A program made the translations under genes and the position numbers. Positions 61,218 through 64,000 of a DNA stretch of 64,000 nt are shown piece after piece (within the stretch, counting starts at the first letter, position 1; each line of letters opens with the position of its first letter). This DNA comes from an uncultured Bacteroidales bacterium (GTDB lineage Bacteria > Bacteroidota > Bacteroidia > Bacteroidales > CAIXZF01): positions 1 through 64,000 of the forward strand of contig CAIXZF010000019.1 of the NCBI GenBank assembly GCA_903923925.1, written 5' to 3'. The notes beneath the pieces were generated by a model that saw only the letters and a program-made list of their open reading frames with translations, had not been told where the DNA came from and made no database searches.

Positions 61218-61240
61218 CTGAGTGTTGTACTGTAATCAGC

Positions 61241-63391
61241 TTACTGTAAGGTTACTTTCCTTGTAATCAATCCTTTTTCACCTTTTACTTTAAGAACATA
61301 TACGCCCTTCGCGAAGGAAGAAACATCAAGTCTTTTATTCAGATCACCATGTAATGCCTTGAATTCCTCAGAATAAACAAGCTGACCATTAATAGTAGTA
61401 AGTTCAATTCTTGTGTTTTGGGTATCTTCCATACTTAAGTCAATAGTTAAGCTGCTGCTGGCCGGATTTGGATAAACACTGAATGATTTTATTCCTGAAT
61501 TTTCTTCAAGGCCCAGATTGCCAACCGACCATTGAGCTGCCCATCCACCAAAATTGTAAGCATAATCGGATTTAAAAACGATATACATTTTCCCGCTAAC
61601 AGAGGTTACAGGTGCAGGAAGTGTATGACCACTGCAAGTGGCTAATAGTTGCTGAGTTGCGTAGTCATATACTTTAACGAAGTCGTTATTGTCTTCCAGA
61701 TCGAAAGCTGTAAACGTAAGGGTCAGGTTAATTCCGAATGGAACATCAATGATCCAGTTACAGGTTGCATTGTTAACATAATTCTTTACGCCGCTGCCAT
61801 CACTAAGAGTTCCCTGAGGTGAATTAAATGTATTTGTTCCTGAACAATACTGTGGATAAACCGACCTGAAATTTGCAAAGAAACCGCCTGCATTGGTTGA
61901 GCCGTTGCTTGTAAAGGTAACAAGCATTTTGTTTTTTGAAGATGTAAGACTGGCTGCAGGAAGTGTTGTTCCTGAAGTTTGAAGTAAAATCGGAGCAGAT
62001 GTTGTTTCTCCGTCATAAACAGTTACAATGTCGTTTCCATTTTCAGTGTCCAGTTTTTCGAAGGTGAGGATAATTTTCTTCACAGAATCACTGGGCGCAA
62101 TCAGCCAGCTGCAGTTACCGTTATCAGCATAGTTATATAAACCACTTCCGTCTTCAATGGTGCCGGTGTTTGAGGTAATCGTTCTTTGTCCTGCACAGCC
62201 CAAAGGATAACCATTTGCAGGATACATATTTTTAATAATTCCCTGACTTGAAGCATAAGGAGGGTCGCCACCAGGATTCAGGTTGCTTAAAGCGAAATAA
62301 CCATTGTAACTTGCGCTCCAGCCCCAGTTCATATGATACATAGCCACACCAGTCTGAATCTGGAAACCATCGCAGATCCATGCATGTCCGCCTGCGCTGC
62401 TCTGACCTGAGTAGATTAAAGGATGCTTGTTATTGAGATCGGTCTGAATTATATTATCCCATTGCGTTGAGCTATAATTAAATTTCTGAGAGTAGGATGT
62501 GCTTGATGAATACTTAAAGAAATTGATCATTGCGCTTGGAACGTCGGCAGAAAAAGCGCCTGAGGCTCCTGGACCATAACTCATATTTACTGCTACCCCA
62601 CAATGATACATCAATTGGGCAATATCCAGATTTACTTCGCTGGGTTCGTTAACCATAGCATCCCAATGATAGGTTGTTGCAGCGTAATTAGCTGACTGCA
62701 AACCGTATACGCCATAATTAGGGTTTCCTGACGAATTATTTGCATAATAGCTATGTGAGCCCTGACCAGTTTCCGGATACCTGTAGTAATACATTATTTG
62801 TGCCATTGAAGTGGCAACACAACCAGTTACAACATGTCCTGAAATTCCACCTGCATCCAGAGGGCACTTTGTGTTGTAATATTTTCCCTGATCGAAGCGT
62901 GAAATAGTTAGCGGTTCAACATCTTTGGATGATTTTGCTAAGGGTTTTGAATCAAAATCTGCAGCAAGATAGCGTTTCCAGGTTTCTTTAATTGTTTGAT
63001 CAGCAGTAAATTGATTTGTGCGATAATAGTTTACCTGACCTTTCATATAATCCATATAGCCGGCAAAGGTTTCCGGTTGATTCTGGTTTGTATACATGCC
63101 TTCAAATACATATCCAATCACTGGGTTTACTGCATCTTCTGCTGCAACTACCATAAAACCGCCTTCACTGAAGTTGAAAATATATAAGAGAGGGCCAGTA
63201 TTGTCAGACAAAGTGATATCATTAAATATTTTTACATCTGCGAGTTTTACATTATTTTTCTCGGAAAGTCTTTCGTAGAAGTAGTTTGTCGCAAGTTTTT
63301 TAGCAGTTTCCTTTTCAACAATACCGGCAAAACCGGAAAGGCTAAACCCCAGGAAAAGGGCTACACAAAGTGTAAAAAGTCTTAATTTCAT
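61241..63391 (-). CDS. C10 cysteine protease with CUB domains and T9SS tail, copy 4
   Basis: 716 residues, first of the four in transcription order. Signal peptide (LCVALFLGFSLSGFAG), propeptide domain (FMVVAAEDAVNPVIGYVFEG), catalytic C191 (VTGCVATSMAQIMYYYRYP) and H336 (SAGGHAWICDGFQI) with HMNWGWSASYNGYFALSNLN. CUB-like units: GTIEDGSGLYNYAD with FEKLDTENGNDIVTVYDG, and GTLSDGSGVKNYVN with FDLEDNNDFVKVYDYA. The T9SS tail has FSVYPNPASSSLTIDLSMED and AKGVYVLKVKGEKG, ending RKVTLQ. It has its own promoter box at 63422-63429 and terminator at 61187-61217. Confidence 0.93.
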   Translation of the reverse strand: MKLRLFTLCVALFLGFSLSGFAGIVEKETAKKLATNYFYERLSEKNNVKLADVKIFNDITLSDNTGPLLYIFNFSEGGFMVVAAEDAVNPVIGYVFEGMYTNQNQPETFAGYMDYMKGQVNYYRTNQFTADQTIKETWKRYLAADFDSKPLAKSSKDVEPLTISRFDQGKYYNTKCPLDAGGISGHVVTGCVATSMAQIMYYYRYPETGQGSHSYYANNSSGNPNYGVYGLQSANYAATTYHWDAMVNEPSEVNLDIAQLMYHCGVAVNMSYGPGASGAFSADVPSAMINFFKYSSSTSYSQKFNYSSTQWDNIIQTDLNNKHPLIYSGQSSAGGHAWICDGFQIQTGVAMYHMNWGWSASYNGYFALSNLNPGGDPPYASSQGIIKNMYPANGYPLGCAGQRTITSNTGTIEDGSGLYNYADNGNCSWLIAPSDSVKKIILTFEKLDTENGNDIVTVYDGETTSAPILLQTSGTTLPAASLTSSKNKMLVTFTSNGSTNAGGFFANFRSVYPQYCSGTNTFNSPQGTLSDGSGVKNYVNNATCNWIIDVPFGINLTLTFTAFDLEDNNDFVKVYDYATQQLLATCSGHTLPAPVTSVSGKMYIVFKSDYAYNFGGWAAQWSVGNLGLEENSGIKSFSVYPNPASSSLTIDLSMEDTQNTRIELTTINGQLVYSEEFKALHGDLNKRLDVSSFAKGVYVLKVKGEKGLITRKVTLQ

Positions 63392-63421
63392 AAAAGGTAC
63401 GTTTGGGTTGATTTCTTTTTA

Positions 63422-63429
63422 CAAAAATA
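63422..63429 (-). promoter_or_regulatory. -7 box for the C10 protease run
   Basis: Minus-strand TATTTTTG, a full match, 31 nt before the start at 63391. Confidence 0.55.
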
Positions 63430-63545
63430 TTACAAAGTTTGATAACATTCGAAGTTTCAGCAGGGTTTTTATAAAATTTAACGTATTAATGGTCTTTCTT
63501 TTGCAGAAGACAGTTACTTTTCGTTTAGGATGCCTCTGAACTTTG

Positions 63546-63553
63546 TAATTTTG
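63546..63553 (+). promoter_or_regulatory. -7 box for hutI
   Basis: TAATTTTG, a full match, 20 nt before the ATG at 63573. The sequence 19 bp upstream is GTTT, one base away from the usual TTTG. Confidence 0.6.
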
Positions 63554-63572
63554 CTAAATAATACTACTTTTT

Positions 63573-64000
63573 ATGAAGTTACTTATCAAAAATATCAGTC
63601 AGCTTTTGCAGGTTAGAGATGAAAGTCCGGAATTTCCGGTTTCAGGTGCTAAAATGAGAGCGCTTCCTCTGCTTGAAAATGCCTGGCTTACTACAAATAA
63701 CAATCTAATTGAAGATTATGGGATTGGCCTGTTTTCCTTTGGTGAAAGTGAATTTGATGAAATAATTGATGCTTCTGGCCGTATAGTAATGCCTGCCTGG
63801 TGCGATTCGCACACACATCTGGTTTATGCAGGCAGTCGTGAAATTGAATTTATCGACAAAATTAAAGGATTATCGTATGAGGAGATTTTTGAAAGGGGAG
63901 GAGGGATCCTGAATTCTTCGGCACTTTTGCATCTTACCTCCGAGGCAGATCTTCTAACCCAGGCCTCTGCACGCCTTGAGGAAATAATATCTTATGGAAC
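63573..64000 (+). CDS. hutI: Imidazolonepropionase, 5' part (runs off the window)
   Basis: 142 complete codons from the ATG at 63573 (MKLLIKNISQLLQVRDESPE) with the frame open to the window end. The amidohydrolase metal-binding HxH is in VMPAWCDSHTHLVYAGSREI, followed by EFIDKIKGLSYEEIFERGGG, both characteristic of HutI. It hydrolyses 4-imidazolone-5-propanoate to N-formimino-glutamate in histidine breakdown and is cytosolic. The full enzyme is about 410 residues, so roughly a third is seen. Its neighbours, the secreted proteases, would supply amino acids. Confidence 0.92.
   Translation, partial: MKLLIKNISQLLQVRDESPEFPVSGAKMRALPLLENAWLTTNNNLIEDYGIGLFSFGESEFDEIIDASGRIVMPAWCDSHTHLVYAGSREIEFIDKIKGLSYEEIFERGGGILNSSALLHLTSEADLLTQASARLEEIISYG

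Overview
The window reads as chromosomal DNA of a member of the Bacteroidota, probably an environmental, anaerobic or facultative Bacteroidales-like lineage. Support: several proteins end in type IX secretion (T9SS) C-terminal sorting domains; there is a TonB-dependent receptor followed by a DUF4249 lipoprotein, DUF349, FISUMP and PorE-like OmpA proteins; most genes lack a Shine-Dalgarno sequence; and many starts are preceded by the TAnnTTTG promoter box typical of the phylum. The genus cannot be told from the sequence. No rRNA, tRNA, CRISPR array or complete insertion sequence was found.

Layout. 1-791: 5' part of a PAS sensor gene broken by an in-frame TGA. 972-10.7 kb: two tandem copies of a two-gene cassette (trimeric-fibre-like protein, then a BNR beta-propeller protein), separated by a mosaic of inverted and direct repeats. 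10.9-19.4 kb: FISUMP lipoprotein, DEAD-box helicase, TetM-like GTPase, an AraC/YceI/DODA-like group and an NlpC/P60 hydrolase. 19.5-28.0 kb: five co-directional secreted proteins, partly overlapping, including a third fibre-like protein and a LytM-PKD-T9SS giant. 28.1-30.1 kb: a PhoB/PhoR-like pair behind a series of five 11-bp-spaced TTAAnn hexamers. 30.1-32.9 kb: citrate lyase with a CitD-CitE fusion, a TTG start and a strong Shine-Dalgarno. 33-40.8 kb: small lipoproteins, an LTA-synthase-like membrane protein with a lipid kinase, a seven-site multihaem cytochrome with a T9SS tail, SUI1, PdxH and a small protein. 40.85-54.2 kb (minus strand): DUF4249/TonB receptor, PorE-like OmpA protein, AroC, DUF349, patatin-Omp85, a trans-sulfuration enzyme and two thioredoxins. 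54.3 kb: a stand-alone transposase-type zinc-ribbon gene. 54.7-63.4 kb: four tandem C10 (streptopain-like) proteases, each with two CUB-like domains and a T9SS tail. 63.57 kb to the end: start of hutI.

The recurring theme is surface and secreted protein export. Seven proteins carry recognisable T9SS tails, three share a fibre-type C-terminus without such a tail, and a PorE-like protein could anchor the secretion machine to peptidoglycan. The C10 proteases with HutI would fit growth on protein and amino acids. Citrate lyase would cleave citrate to acetate and oxaloacetate. The least explained items are the duplicated fibre/propeller cassette with its shared C-terminal signature, the five-gene secreted operon, the exported multihaem cytochrome, and the citrate lyase genes whose translation signals are foreign to this phylum.
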